Source: Elainella sp. Prado103 (GTDB lineage Bacteria > Cyanobacteriota > Cyanobacteriia > Elainellales > Elainellaceae). Taken from it: a stretch of 64,000 bases of DNA. Location of the stretch: contig JALOOM010000008.1 of assembly GCA_025454395.1 (NCBI GenBank), positions 1 to 64,000 on the forward strand, read 5' to 3'. Position 1 is the first letter of the stretch; each line of letters starts with the position of its first letter. Below the pieces are notes generated by a model, which did not search any database, was not told the origin of the DNA, and saw nothing but the letters and a program-made list of their open reading frames with translations. Positions 8,981 through 19,636 of the stretch are shown here, one piece after another. The position numbers and the translations under genes are program-made.

Positions 8981-9630
8981 GGATTAGAAGCATCAGAAGA
9001 ATGAAGACTGGTTTTGTTATTGGCAATCAAGAGGCGCAGTTGAGCCGGTAGCGGTTCCGTTTGCAGCCTTTGTTGTTCTAAGGCGGAGAGGGCTAACTGA
9101 TCCTGAAGTTGCTGCATTTGCGAAGCCGTAGATTGCAGCCGATCGCAACTCAACTGGAGCTGATGCTGCGCCAACTGCTGATAGGCAGGCGTTTGGATGG
9201 TTTGCCTCACCTGCAACGCTTCCGCCACCTGTGCCGATAGATCGAGCACCGTATGCAACGCTTCCAGTAAATCAGGCAGCAAAGCCGGTTCGCGTTGAGC
9301 AATTTGCGCGGCACAATCTTGAGTTTGGCTCGCCCAAGTTTGAGCCTGTTGCCAGGTCGGTTGACTGCCCGCAGGTAGCGATCGCCCTAAGGCATGAAGC
9401 TGCGTCAAAAATAAGGTTCGATCCAACAGGTTATCGGCAGATCGGCTCGATCGAGACAGCCGAGTGGTTTGCCCCACCCAAGCCACCAGCGTCAGCCCGG
9501 TGATCACTCCCCCCGCCAACCAAACGATCGGCCGAGTTCCCTGCCAACGAATCAACATGCCATACCCGATTGCCAATCCCAACAGCAATAGATAAGTCTG
9601 GGGTAAGCGGAACAAATGCAACAATGGCAT
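8977..9630 (-). CDS. Membrane protein with coiled-coil tail, unknown function
   Basis: 217 residues. Two hydrophobic segments near the N-terminus (about residues 10-28 and 35-53) are followed by a long Gln- and Leu-rich helical region that looks like coiled coil (e.g. QLQLSCDRLQSTASQMQQL). The gene overlaps the VWA lipoprotein gene by 4 bp (ATGA), so the two are translationally coupled and probably work together at the membrane. I do not recognise a named family. Confidence 0.7.
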   Translation of the reverse strand: MPLLHLFRLPQTYLLLLGLAIGYGMLIRWQGTRPIVWLAGGVITGLTLVAWVGQTTRLSRSSRSADNLLDRTLFLTQLHALGRSLPAGSQPTWQQAQTWASQTQDCAAQIAQREPALLPDLLEALHTVLDLSAQVAEALQVRQTIQTPAYQQLAQHQLQLSCDRLQSTASQMQQLQDQLALSALEQQRLQTEPLPAQLRLLIANNKTSLHSSDASNP

Positions 9631-9846
9631 ATCTCAAAGCGTGTATCGCCAGCAGAACAAGAGATGGCTCTAATCTACTTCGCCATTCCCACTCATGACG
9701 GAAAACGACATGATTTATAACTGGACTTGATTTTTGACACTCCACACGAACAAAGCGGTGGTAATCGGACAACCGCGCCAGCAAGTCGCCCAATCCACTC
9801 CGAAGCGATTGAACAACGGTGCCACTTCCACAGGCAGCAGGTAGCA

Positions 9847-12800
9847 TCACTGATTCACCACAACAATATCCGATCGAGTCAGCAATGATCGATTACTCAA
9901 GGTTGCGATCAGCACCTGCGAGGTTCCCCCAATCCCATCGGCATCAAAGAACAGCGAGCCACTGCCCCGATCGTAAATAAATCGATCGCTCCGATCCACT
10001 GCTTCTGCCCCTAGCCGGAACTGATTGCTACGAATTTTGCCTCGCTTTAAGGTGCGGCTAAATCCACCCCGTACTACTTCGATCGTGTCATCGACAGCAC
10101 GAAAATCCTGAATCCTATCCCGGCTATTTTTACGAGCATTGCTCAACACAAACCGATCTTTGCCTTTGCCGCCAATTAATCGATCCTGTCCCGCTCCACC
10201 AATCAGGCGATCGTTACCATTGCCCCCTTTGAGGATATCGTTACCATTGCCGCCCCAGAGTTGATCGTTCCCGGCTTCCCCATTCAGGCGATTGGCTCGA
10301 CCATTGCCCCGCAACTCATTATTCAAACTGTTGCCTGTGCCCACAGTAGCAGTACCCGTCAGAATGAGAGCTTCGAGATGATCGCCCAAGCGGTAGTTCA
10401 GGGTCGATTGCACCGTATCCAGCCCAGCATCAGCCGTTTCCAGAATCAGATCAGCCGCACTATCAATGAAGTAGAAATCATTGCCCAGACCGCCTTCGAG
10501 CAGATCATCGCCACTCCCGCCATCCAGGCGATCGTCGCCCATGCCACCTTTCAACACATCATTGCCATTTTTCCCAACCAGCAGGTCATGGTTCCTGCCA
10601 CCCGTCAAAGTATCATCTTGTCCACTTCCCGTCAGAGTGGCATTGCGCGTAAAGCCGGTCAGATCAAATACTTCAAAGCCCGTGACACTGGTACTGTTCA
10701 CCAAAATTCCACTCACCTGAGTGCTGGGGTTTTCTAGATCGATCAGGGCTCGCCCCTCACCCGTCAGTTGGGCCAGACTAGCTTCGCCGCCCTCCATAAT
10801 CATGAAGGTATCTCTCCCGGCTCCGCCCGCGATCACATCATTTTGCTGCAAGTTATCCACGGTAGACAGCACCGTCTGCTCCCCATCCCCGGCATTAATC
10901 AAATCAGTGGAGGGAGTAGTCACGAGGCTCTTGTTGCCTGTTGTGCCATCATCCAAACGAATTTGGCTAATTTGTACCCGCGTCTGAGCCGGTTCGCTGG
11001 TTTGTTGTCCATTGTTAACCGTGAACAAAACCGTGCGGGTGGTGGTGTCGATCGCTGTACTACTGTTGTTGTACTGCACACTCCGTAGCACTTGTAAGTA
11101 AGTCGCCAATGGAGCCACCCCCGATAGCAAGAGGGCTCCCTGCTTTGGATCGTATTGGCTGGCAATCCCCGTTCCGGTAGTATCAATCAGCAGCACCTCC
11201 TCCGATCCATTCAGCAAGTTGGTAATCTGCACTTGGGCGGAAGTGAGCACTGGATAGGTTTGGTTAGTAAATCGAGCATCGCTAGCCACAATCGCCACCG
11301 GCGGCCCACCCATCACAAACGTATTACTGTAATCGACTCCGACTCCTGTGCCATTGAGATCGATCGCAGGCACCTCGTCGGTTAAGGCAAAATTCACCTG
11401 AATCCGTCCCTGGGTTCGATCGCTCCCCGTGATCCCATCGGTCGCCTGGATTTCCAGTGTTCGCGGCAGGGCAGTAGGAATGGAACGATTATTGGCAAAC
11501 CGCACCGATCGCAGCGCCGTCTGATAGGAAACCACTGCCCCCGCACCAGAGAGCCGCAACACACCCGTGAGCGGATCAAAATTGCCGGTAATGCCGTTTT
11601 GATCTTTGAACAATAAATTATCTTCACCGGCGACATAATTACCGATCGAAATCGTCGCTCCGGTCAAACGAGCATGATCCGGATCGGTCAAAGTCAACTG
11701 GGGATCGACTAAGATTGAACCGCGCGTAAATACCGCTTCCTGGATCGAGGTTTTGAGCACCGGCGCATCATTCACCGGCGTAATCTTGATCGAGCGAGTA
11801 GCCAAATTACTGGTAGTCGCCCCATCCCGTACACTAACCTGTACCACGCGATCATTCAAATTGGGATTGTCACTGCGGTTCGTGTAAGCAACCGATCGCA
11901 AGACCGCCTGATAGGTGGCAACGGTGGCATTGCCCGTCAGGGTGAGGGTACCGGTTGCGGCATCAAAATTGCTGGCAATTCCCGCCGCAGCCGTGACAGA
12001 TAAACTGTCTTGCCCGGCAATATAGCCTTGCAATTTCACGGTGGCTCCCACCAGAGTCGCACTATCCGCATCAGTCACTCGAATTTGGGGATCGATCGCT
12101 ACTGCACCCGCATTTTCGCCATAGGTGAGTTCCCCTCCCGAAACTGCCACTCTGGGGGGCGAATTGATTGCCGTGACCTGGATCGATCGAGTTGCCAGAT
12201 TGCTAGCCGCCCCAGCATCTCGCACTTGAAACTGCACCGTTCGGCCAGTCGTGGCCGGGTTATTGCTGGTATTGAGGTAACGCACCGATCGCAAAGCCGC
12301 TTGATAGCTGGCTGGGGAAGCGGCTCCGGCCAGGGTTAAAATCCCAGTCGCGGCATCAAAATTGCTGACAATGCCAGTGGGGGTCGTCAAGACGAGAAAA
12401 TCTTCGCCCCGCACATAGCCAGAAATCCGCACGGTGGCTCCTGTCAGGGTCGCACTGTCAGGATCAACCACAGTGACCCCAGCGTCGATCGCCACTTCAC
12501 CCGCATTTTCCTGGTAAGCTAGCGCCCCACCGGAGGTAGTCACCACCGGAGCCGAATCGACGGGAATGATCTGAATCGTGCGGGTCGCCACTCGGCTGGT
12601 GAGATTGGCATCGCGGGCCGTAAATTCTAGGGTGCGGGTGTTCGTGTTCGGGCCCGTACTACTGTTGCGATAGGTGACCGCCCGCAGCGCAGTTTGATAG
12701 GTCGCGATTGGGGCAGCGCCAGTTAAGGTCAAAACTCCCGTTGCCGCATCAAAGGAAGCCGTAATGCCCGCTGGCGGAGTTAAGGCTAAGCTATCCTGCC

Positions 12801-15800
12801 CAGGTACATAGCCATTGATTCGCACTGCCGCTCCCAGCAGGTTTGGGCTATCAATATCGGTGACTCGTACCGTTGGATCGATCGCGACATTGCCTGCTCC
12901 TTCTTGATAGACGAGTCCTCCTGTCGTGGTCGTCACGATCGGCGGATCGTTCAGGTTATTCACCGTGATCGTCAAGACTTTGGTGAAAGTCAGCCCACCT
13001 GCATCGGTAGTAGCGACCCGAATCGAGTAGGACGGCTTGGTTTCAAAGTCAGGCGAATTGCGAATCCGCAGTTGATCACCCACGATCGTGAAGGCAGCAT
13101 TATCCGTACTGCCCGCCCCTGTCACCAGCGCATAGGTAAAGGTATCGCCCCGATCCGGATCCACCGTACTCAAAGTACCCACGAGAGAATTAGCTGGTAC
13201 ATTCTCATCAATGTTGGCGCGACTAATCACTAGATCAGTTGGCGGTGTATCACCGGGCTGTTCGGGTAAGTCATTCACATTAATCGTGAACACTTTCTCA
13301 AAGGTCAGATTGCCCCGATCGCTGGTGCGTACCCGAATCGAGTAGTTAGACTTGGTTTCAAAATCAGCCGGATTGGTCAGCCGTAGTTGATTGCCGACGA
13401 TCGTGAAGGCGGCATTATCTGTACTGCCCGTCCCCGTGACTAACGTATAGGTAAATTGCTCATCCGAGTCTGGATCGATCGTGCTGAGAGTGCCCACGAC
13501 CGAATTGGCAGGGCGGTTTTCGTCAATCCGATTACTGCTGAGGAGTATATCGCGCGGTGGAGTCGTCCCTGGGGTTTCCGGCAGGTTATTGACGCGAATC
13601 GTGAAGACTTTTTCAATGCTGAGATTACCAACATCCCTGGTACGCACCCGAATCGAGTAGGTCGATTTGGTTTCAAAATCGGGGATGGTATTCAGGCGCA
13701 GCTCATTGTTGACGATGGTAAACGCCGCGTTGTCCGTGCTGCCGGTGCCTGCAACCAACGCATAGGTGAAGCTATCCCCCTGATCGGGATCGATCGTACT
13801 GAAGGTGCCGACGACCGTACCGATCGGCTTGTTCTCATCCACTGCGCCGTTTGACAACAACAGATCGCGGGGTGGAGTCGTCCCGGGCTGTTCCGGCAAG
13901 TTATTGACGGTGATCGTAAAAACTTTTTCAATGCTGAGATTGCCCGCATCGCGAGTCCGAATGCGAACAGAGTAGCTGGGCTTGGTTTCAAAATCGGGAA
14001 TGCCGTTGATCCGCAGCTCATTATTGACGATCGTAAACGCGGCATTATCCGTACCGCCTGCCCCCGCCACCAAGTCATAGGTAAAGGTATCCCCGGCATC
14101 GGGATCGATCGTGCTGAGGGTGCCCACCACCGAATTGGCAGGTTTATTTTCATCAATCGAACTGCTACTGAGCAGTAGATCTCGGGGCGGAGTGGTACCC
14201 GGTTGTTCACTCAGGTTATTCACCGTAATCGTGAACACTTTCTCGAAGGTTTTGCCCCCACTATCGGTTGTCCGCACCCGAATCGAATAGGCGGGCTTGG
14301 TTTCAAAATCCGGAAACTGATTCAGCCGCAGTTCATTATTGACGATTTTGAAGGCGGCATTATCGCTGCTGCCCGACCCCGTCACCAACGTATAGGTAAA
14401 GGTATCGCCCTGATCGGGATCGATCGTACTGAAGGTACCGACAGCAAAATCAGGTGGACGGTTTTCATCGACCCGCGTATTACTCAGCAGCAGATCGGTC
14501 GGGGCCGTGCTCCCTGGAGTTTCGGAGAGATTATTAACATTGATGATAAAGACCTTTTCCAAGGTCAGTCCGCTGGCATCGCGGGTACGAATCCGGATCG
14601 AGTAGCTGGGCTTGGTTTCAAAATCGGGAATGCCGTTGATCCGCAGCTCATTATTGACGATCGTAAACGCAGCATTATCGGTTGCGCCGATCCCAGACAC
14701 GAACTGGTACGTAAACGTGTCATTGGCATCCGAATCGATCGTGCTGAAGGTACCCACCACCGAATTGGCAGGCTTGTTTTCGTCAATACTGGTGGCACTT
14801 AAGCTAATATCCAAAGGTGTTTCATTCAGATCACGCACTGTGATCACAAACACCTTCTCAAAGGTCAGCCCATCTTTATCGGTAGACCGGATCCGAATCG
14901 AATAGGACGGCTTCGTTTCAAAGTTCGGCACATTGCGAATTTGCAACTGGTTATTGACAATTGCAAAAGCCGCATTATCAGTACCGCCCGTACCAGAGAC
15001 GAGGGCATAGGTAAAGGTTTCGTTGGCATCTCCGTCCACCGTGCTGAGGGTACCTACCAGCGAATTGGCGGGCCGGTTTTCATCAATGCTGGTCGCACTT
15101 AAATTAATATCGGTGGGGGCTTCGCCGACGTTGCGTACCGTAATCGTCAACGCTTTCTCAAAGAATAATCCGGCCCGATCGGTCGTCCGTACCCGAATGT
15201 TGTAGCTCGATTTCGCTTCAAAATTGGGAACGCCGAGGATCTGGAGCTGATTATTGACAATCCGAAATGCGGCATTGTCCGTACTGCCCGTGCCAGCAAC
15301 CAGCGTATAGGTGAAGGTATCGCCCGCATCGGGATCGGTGGTACTCAAGGTGCCCACCACCGAATTGACAGGACGGTTCTCATCGATCGAGGTACTGCTA
15401 ATCGCCAGATCGATCGGAGGCTCGTTGACATTCGTCACATTGATCGTCAGAACCTTGCTCAGACTCAGGCCATCCGGATCCGTCGTCTTCACCCGTATCA
15501 AGTAGGACGGCTTCACCTCAAAGTTGGGAATCGTCCGCAACACTAACTGATTGCTAGCATTGATTGTGAAGTTGGCAGCATCGCCAAAACTGGTATCCAG
15601 CTCATAGACAAACGGGCCGCTACTGTTATCTGTCGTAATTAAGGTGCCGATCACCGAATTGGCTGGAGAATTTTCGGCAATATCGCTCTTACTGAGGGTT
15701 AAATCTGTCGGGCTACCGGCCTCTGCTACATCATTGATGCTAACCAGCAGCACCTTCTCGAAAAACAATCCCGTCCCATTCCGATCGGTCGCCCGCACCC

Positions 15801-18528
15801 GCACAGAATAGTCAGATTTGGCTTCAAAATTGGGCGAGAAGTTAAGCCGCAGTTCATTTCCAACGATAGAGAAGGAACCATTGTCTGTTCCACCCGTTCC
15901 AGACACCAACGTATAAACGAACGTATCCCCTGCATCCGGATCGATCGCGGCTAACTGACCCACCGCTGTACCGATCGGCACATTTTCATCCACGCTGCTG
16001 GGGGTGAGTCGAATATCAGTCGGTGCTTCATTCAGATTATTAACATTGATGATCAGCGCTTTCTCAAAGCTTAGTCCACCTGCATCCGTGGTTCGCACCC
16101 GGATCGTATAGCTTGATTTGGCTTCAAAGTTCGGAATCGCTTTAATTCTTAGCTGATCATTAACAATCTCAAACGCGGCATTATCATCACTACCAATTCC
16201 ATTCACCAGACTATAGCGAAACGTATCGCCTGCATTCTCATCAACACTGGCAAACCGTCCCACCACCGAATCGATCGGCACATTTTCGTTCACAGTGCTC
16301 GGAGCAATGCTCAGATCCGTCGGTGCTTTATTCGTCGGTGGGTCATTGAGATCATTCACCGTAATGGTAAAGACTCGGACAACGGGAATGCCTCCTTTGT
16401 CCAGTGATTCTACCCGAATCGAGTAGCTGGGCTTGGTTTCAAAGTCAGGAGAATTGCGGATCAAGAGTTGATTACCGACAATCTCAAACGATCCATTGTC
16501 TGTGCCACCGGTTCCCGCCGCAAACCGATAGGTAAAGCTATCAGTGGCATCCGGATCAACCGTAGAAAAAGTCCCCACCAGGGAATTAGGGGGCACATTC
16601 TCATCAATGCTGCTACTACTCAGGTTGATGTTAGTCGGGGCATCATTCAGATCCCGCACTGCAACCGTCAGCACCTTCTCAACAAACAACCCATTTTGAT
16701 CCGTGGTGCGTACCCGGATCGAGTAACTTGATTTGGCTTCAAAGTTCGGGATGGCATTGATGCGCAACTCGTTATTGACGATCGTGAAGGCGGCATTATC
16801 CGTCGCCCCCGTTCCTGCCACTAATGAGTAGATATGGGTATTGCCAGCATCTGGATCAGTGGTTGAAAAGGTACCCACCAACGAATTAGCTGGAATATTT
16901 TCGTTGATGGTGTTGTTACTGAGCGCCAGATCCGTGGGTTGCTCGTTCGCATTCAGCACCGTCACGATTAAAACTTTGTCAAAACTCAGCCCACCTACAT
17001 CCGTGGTGCGTACCCGGATCGAATAGGACGGCTTGGCTTCAAAGTCGGGCGATCGCAGAATTCGCAGCTCATTATTGACGATCGTAAAAGCGGCATTATC
17101 TGTCGCACCCGTGCCAGAAACCAGCGCATAGGTATACAGGTCATTGCCCTCTGGATCGTTGGGATCGGTGGTGAGCAAGGTACCGATCGGGGTACCATCG
17201 GCAGAGTTTTCAACGATCGTATTGACACTTAAGCGAATATCGGTCGGTGGATCGTTTTCAGAAGGCGTGACTGAAAACCTGCGAACATAGACATCCTCAA
17301 CCTCTCCATCCACCTCGGTTTGGTCAGCCGACCAAGCTACCGCAAAGTTACCGTTTGCATCAGCCCCCACACTCGCGAAGTTCTGGCTTCCGGTTGTAGT
17401 GACATTGATTAAAAATTCTTCACCATCTGCCCCAGCCAGGGGTTGGCCCAGCGCGTTAAACCGCCGTCCATAAATGCCTCGCCCGGAGGCATCATCTCCC
17501 GTCCAAGTGACAATAAACCCGCCCGTTGCCAACATTTTGACACTGGAGAGGGTCTGACTACCCGGCGCAGTCGTATTAACAGCGATCACATCCCCTTGTG
17601 CCACCCCATTGCTGTCGTAACGCTGAGCCCGAATTTCGTTGCCCCGGGTGCCCCCTTCGTTACTTGTCCAGGTAACGACAAAATTGCCGGTCGCATCCAT
17701 CGCCACTTCAGGCAGATTTTGCTCGCCCACCGTGCCGGTATTGACCCGAAACTCAGTGCCCAGTGGGGTGCCATTGGCGCTAAACCGTTGCCCATAGATC
17801 CCCCCCAGCGATCCATCCTGCCCAAAACTCGACCAAACCACCACAAAGTTGCCATTGGCATCCATGGCCACGGCAGACTGGGTTTGATCGTTGGTTGTAT
17901 AGGTATTAACGCGGATCTCAGCCGTAACTGGGGTGCCATCTTTACTGTAGCGACGGGCATAAATCCCATTGCCATTGCCATCCTGGTCTCGACTTGTCCA
18001 GGTGATAACATAGTCTCCATCCGCATCTAGCGCGATCGAGCTATCAAACTGATCGGAGGACGTATTGGTATTTACCTGCACCGCTTCGCCGATCGGTTGA
18101 CCATCGCTACCGTAGCGCTGCGCATATATCCCATACCCCAGTGGATCGGAGGCATAGAGGCCGTTATCCGACCAGGTAATGACAAAATCACCCTCATCGT
18201 CGATCGCCACAGCCGCAGCCAACTGATTGCCTTCCCGCAAGTCCCCTTCGTTGGGGGGCAGCGTGTTGCGGTTCACCAGAAATTCTGGGCCCCATTGCCC
18301 GGTGGCAGCATCGTAGCGCCGGGCATACACTTCGTAGAAATCAATCTTGTTGGGTTCTGGCCCTTGACCGAGGCTTGACCAGACCACCACAATGTTGCCA
18401 TCCGCATCGACCGCGATCGATCGTTTCGCCCGTTCTTCTTCTCCAGCGAACCGAGCGGTTGATGAAGTAATTTGAGTGAAGTCTGTGAATTCGTTGGCTC
18501 GGAATTCGGTTCCACCGGTAAATGGCAT
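9847..18528 (-). CDS. Giant RTX/cadherin-repeat secreted adhesin
   Basis: 2893 residues, the largest gene here. Residues about 30-420 hold seven propeller-type motifs of the form AVAMDANGNFVVVWSS, about 50-60 residues apart: a likely seven-bladed beta-propeller. Residues about 424-1866 hold 14 cadherin-like repeats of about 103 residues; most share an ENxPxxSxVGT start, DPDxGD calcium-site signature and PSYSIRVRTTD strand. Residues about 1866-2510 hold five repeats of a second kind, with AGITASFDAATGVLTLTG-like cores. Residues about 2555-2893 are RTX nonapeptides (GGNGNDILKGG type). There is no N-terminal signal peptide, which fits type I secretion by a C-terminal signal. No secretion genes are nearby. 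It is probably a calcium-stabilised surface or matrix adhesin. The gene is intact, with no frameshift. Confidence 0.9.
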   Translation of the reverse strand: MPFTGGTEFRANEFTDFTQITSSTARFAGEEERAKRSIAVDADGNIVVVWSSLGQGPEPNKIDFYEVYARRYDAATGQWGPEFLVNRNTLPPNEGDLREGNQLAAAVAIDDEGDFVITWSDNGLYASDPLGYGIYAQRYGSDGQPIGEAVQVNTNTSSDQFDSSIALDADGDYVITWTSRDQDGNGNGIYARRYSKDGTPVTAEIRVNTYTTNDQTQSAVAMDANGNFVVVWSSFGQDGSLGGIYGQRFSANGTPLGTEFRVNTGTVGEQNLPEVAMDATGNFVVTWTSNEGGTRGNEIRAQRYDSNGVAQGDVIAVNTTAPGSQTLSSVKMLATGGFIVTWTGDDASGRGIYGRRFNALGQPLAGADGEEFLINVTTTGSQNFASVGADANGNFAVAWSADQTEVDGEVEDVYVRRFSVTPSENDPPTDIRLSVNTIVENSADGTPIGTLLTTDPNDPEGNDLYTYALVSGTGATDNAAFTIVNNELRILRSPDFEAKPSYSIRVRTTDVGGLSFDKVLIVTVLNANEQPTDLALSNNTINENIPANSLVGTFSTTDPDAGNTHIYSLVAGTGATDNAAFTIVNNELRINAIPNFEAKSSYSIRVRTTDQNGLFVEKVLTVAVRDLNDAPTNINLSSSSIDENVPPNSLVGTFSTVDPDATDSFTYRFAAGTGGTDNGSFEIVGNQLLIRNSPDFETKPSYSIRVESLDKGGIPVVRVFTITVNDLNDPPTNKAPTDLSIAPSTVNENVPIDSVVGRFASVDENAGDTFRYSLVNGIGSDDNAAFEIVNDQLRIKAIPNFEAKSSYTIRVRTTDAGGLSFEKALIINVNNLNEAPTDIRLTPSSVDENVPIGTAVGQLAAIDPDAGDTFVYTLVSGTGGTDNGSFSIVGNELRLNFSPNFEAKSDYSVRVRATDRNGTGLFFEKVLLVSINDVAEAGSPTDLTLSKSDIAENSPANSVIGTLITTDNSSGPFVYELDTSFGDAANFTINASNQLVLRTIPNFEVKPSYLIRVKTTDPDGLSLSKVLTINVTNVNEPPIDLAISSTSIDENRPVNSVVGTLSTTDPDAGDTFTYTLVAGTGSTDNAAFRIVNNQLQILGVPNFEAKSSYNIRVRTTDRAGLFFEKALTITVRNVGEAPTDINLSATSIDENRPANSLVGTLSTVDGDANETFTYALVSGTGGTDNAAFAIVNNQLQIRNVPNFETKPSYSIRIRSTDKDGLTFEKVFVITVRDLNETPLDISLSATSIDENKPANSVVGTFSTIDSDANDTFTYQFVSGIGATDNAAFTIVNNELRINGIPDFETKPSYSIRIRTRDASGLTLEKVFIINVNNLSETPGSTAPTDLLLSNTRVDENRPPDFAVGTFSTIDPDQGDTFTYTLVTGSGSSDNAAFKIVNNELRLNQFPDFETKPAYSIRVRTTDSGGKTFEKVFTITVNNLSEQPGTTPPRDLLLSSSSIDENKPANSVVGTLSTIDPDAGDTFTYDLVAGAGGTDNAAFTIVNNELRINGIPDFETKPSYSVRIRTRDAGNLSIEKVFTITVNNLPEQPGTTPPRDLLLSNGAVDENKPIGTVVGTFSTIDPDQGDSFTYALVAGTGSTDNAAFTIVNNELRLNTIPDFETKSTYSIRVRTRDVGNLSIEKVFTIRVNNLPETPGTTPPRDILLSSNRIDENRPANSVVGTLSTIDPDSDEQFTYTLVTGTGSTDNAAFTIVGNQLRLTNPADFETKSNYSIRVRTSDRGNLTFEKVFTINVNDLPEQPGDTPPTDLVISRANIDENVPANSLVGTLSTVDPDRGDTFTYALVTGAGSTDNAAFTIVGDQLRIRNSPDFETKPSYSIRVATTDAGGLTFTKVLTITVNNLNDPPIVTTTTGGLVYQEGAGNVAIDPTVRVTDIDSPNLLGAAVRINGYVPGQDSLALTPPAGITASFDAATGVLTLTGAAPIATYQTALRAVTYRNSSTGPNTNTRTLEFTARDANLTSRVATRTIQIIPVDSAPVVTTSGGALAYQENAGEVAIDAGVTVVDPDSATLTGATVRISGYVRGEDFLVLTTPTGIVSNFDAATGILTLAGAASPASYQAALRSVRYLNTSNNPATTGRTVQFQVRDAGAASNLATRSIQVTAINSPPRVAVSGGELTYGENAGAVAIDPQIRVTDADSATLVGATVKLQGYIAGQDSLSVTAAAGIASNFDAATGTLTLTGNATVATYQAVLRSVAYTNRSDNPNLNDRVVQVSVRDGATTSNLATRSIKITPVNDAPVLKTSIQEAVFTRGSILVDPQLTLTDPDHARLTGATISIGNYVAGEDNLLFKDQNGITGNFDPLTGVLRLSGAGAVVSYQTALRSVRFANNRSIPTALPRTLEIQATDGITGSDRTQGRIQVNFALTDEVPAIDLNGTGVGVDYSNTFVMGGPPVAIVASDARFTNQTYPVLTSAQVQITNLLNGSEEVLLIDTTGTGIASQYDPKQGALLLSGVAPLATYLQVLRSVQYNNSSTAIDTTTRTVLFTVNNGQQTSEPAQTRVQISQIRLDDGTTGNKSLVTTPSTDLINAGDGEQTVLSTVDNLQQNDVIAGGAGRDTFMIMEGGEASLAQLTGEGRALIDLENPSTQVSGILVNSTSVTGFEVFDLTGFTRNATLTGSGQDDTLTGGRNHDLLVGKNGNDVLKGGMGDDRLDGGSGDDLLEGGLGNDFYFIDSAADLILETADAGLDTVQSTLNYRLGDHLEALILTGTATVGTGNSLNNELRGNGRANRLNGEAGNDQLWGGNGNDILKGGNGNDRLIGGAGQDRLIGGKGKDRFVLSNARKNSRDRIQDFRAVDDTIEVVRGGFSRTLKRGKIRSNQFRLGAEAVDRSDRFIYDRGSGSLFFDADGIGGTSQVLIATLSNRSLLTRSDIVVVNQ

Positions 18529-19095
18529 CGGAGTGCTCTCCCTAACAATCCTGACAATCCTGCATGAAGGACTGAGTTCCCATAATGAAACATACCCAGA
18601 TTGATTGCGAGAATTACAGACTGGGTGGCTTCCTTATAGTGGCTAAGTCATTATGGTGTCTGAGTCATTAACTGAATGCGATGACTGATAGCAATAACTG
18701 AATGCGATGACTGAATGCGATCCTGATGCGCCCTAAGAGTCCAGCCTTGCTGCGATCCCGCGACAAGGAGTCATACCCTGATATCTAATAGTAGTGTTTC
18801 TGGAGAGGGAATTCCACTAGAATTCCGCTACATATAGAGGCTAATTGGTATCCGTGAATCCCTTTAAGTCTATCCAATCAGGCTCAAGACTGTCCTATAG
18901 ATTGCCCCTGCATTCAGGTCATTCACCGAACCCAGATAAATTCAGAAAACCCTGTCCGATCGTTCCCCAAGTCAGGCTATGATGGGAAACTACCGATCGA
19001 TCCTGCCTTTGAGGTGCCCTGTGCCATCTTTGGGATCATCTGGTTTTGTCCTGTTCATTTGCAGCTCAATTCTACTTTTGCTTTCCCTCCGATTC
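18529..19095. other. Divergent intergenic region, adhesin to ilvN
   Basis: About 570 bp between two divergent genes, so it must hold both promoters. A diverged 13-bp tandem repeat (ACTGAATGCGATG) lies at about 18670-18731. A perfect inverted repeat GGAATTC-CACTA-GAATTCC lies at 18808-18826 and could be an operator. No riboswitch or small gene was recognised. Confidence 0.5.
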
Positions 19096-19614
19096 ATGAA
19101 GCACACTCTTTCCGTTTTGGTTGAAGATGAAGCGGGCGTGCTCTCCCGCATTGCCGGATTATTCGCACGGCGCGGTTTCAACATCGAGAGTCTGGCCGTC
19201 GGGCCTGCTGAACAGGTCGGAATTTCTCGCATTACGATGGTTGTCCCAGGCGACGATCGGGCTATTGAGCAAGTTACCAAACAGCTTTATAAACTGATCA
19301 ACGTCCTGAAAGTGCAAGACATCACAGAAGTACCCTGTGTTGAGCGAGAGCTGATGCTGATGAAGGTGAATGCCAGTAGCTCCAACCGTTCCGAAATTAT
19401 TGAATTAGCTCAAATCTTCCGGGCCCGCGTTGTAGATGTAGCTGAAGATTCCCTCACAATCGAGGTGGTGGGCGATCCTGGCAAAATGGTGGCGATCGTG
19501 CAAGTGCTGAACCGATTTGGGATTCGAGAAATTGCTCGAACTGGTAAGATCGCCCTGATGCGCGAGTCGGGGGTAAACACCGAATACTTGAAATCTTTAG
19601 AAGCCAAGCTCTGA
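19096..19614 (+). CDS. ilvN: Acetolactate synthase small (regulatory) subunit
   Basis: 172 residues, the normal length. It is the regulatory subunit of acetohydroxyacid synthase, the first shared step of valine, leucine and isoleucine synthesis; it binds valine through its ACT domain and controls the catalytic IlvB. The N-terminal ACT domain is clear: [19 protein letters not shown], then [13 protein letters not shown]. The C-terminal domain has ELMLMKVNA and a typical [13 protein letters not shown] at 19096 is chosen because homologues begin MKHTLSVL; a longer open frame from 18979 has no family support. ilvB is not in the window. The gene converges with the glycosyltransferase gene 23 bp away. 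Confidence 0.95.
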   Translation: MKHTLSVLVEDEAGVLSRIAGLFARRGFNIESLAVGPAEQVGISRITMVVPGDDRAIEQVTKQLYKLINVLKVQDITEVPCVERELMLMKVNASSSNRSEIIELAQIFRARVVDVAEDSLTIEVVGDPGKMVAIVQVLNRFGIREIARTGKIALMRESGVNTEYLKSLEAKL

Positions 19615-19636
19615 AATCATCGGCACCAGCCCGAAC

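Noticed and set aside
10261-18378. Many plus-strand open frames inside the giant adhesin gene.
   Set aside because: They follow the repeat period of the minus-strand gene and have no ribosome sites; they are shadows.
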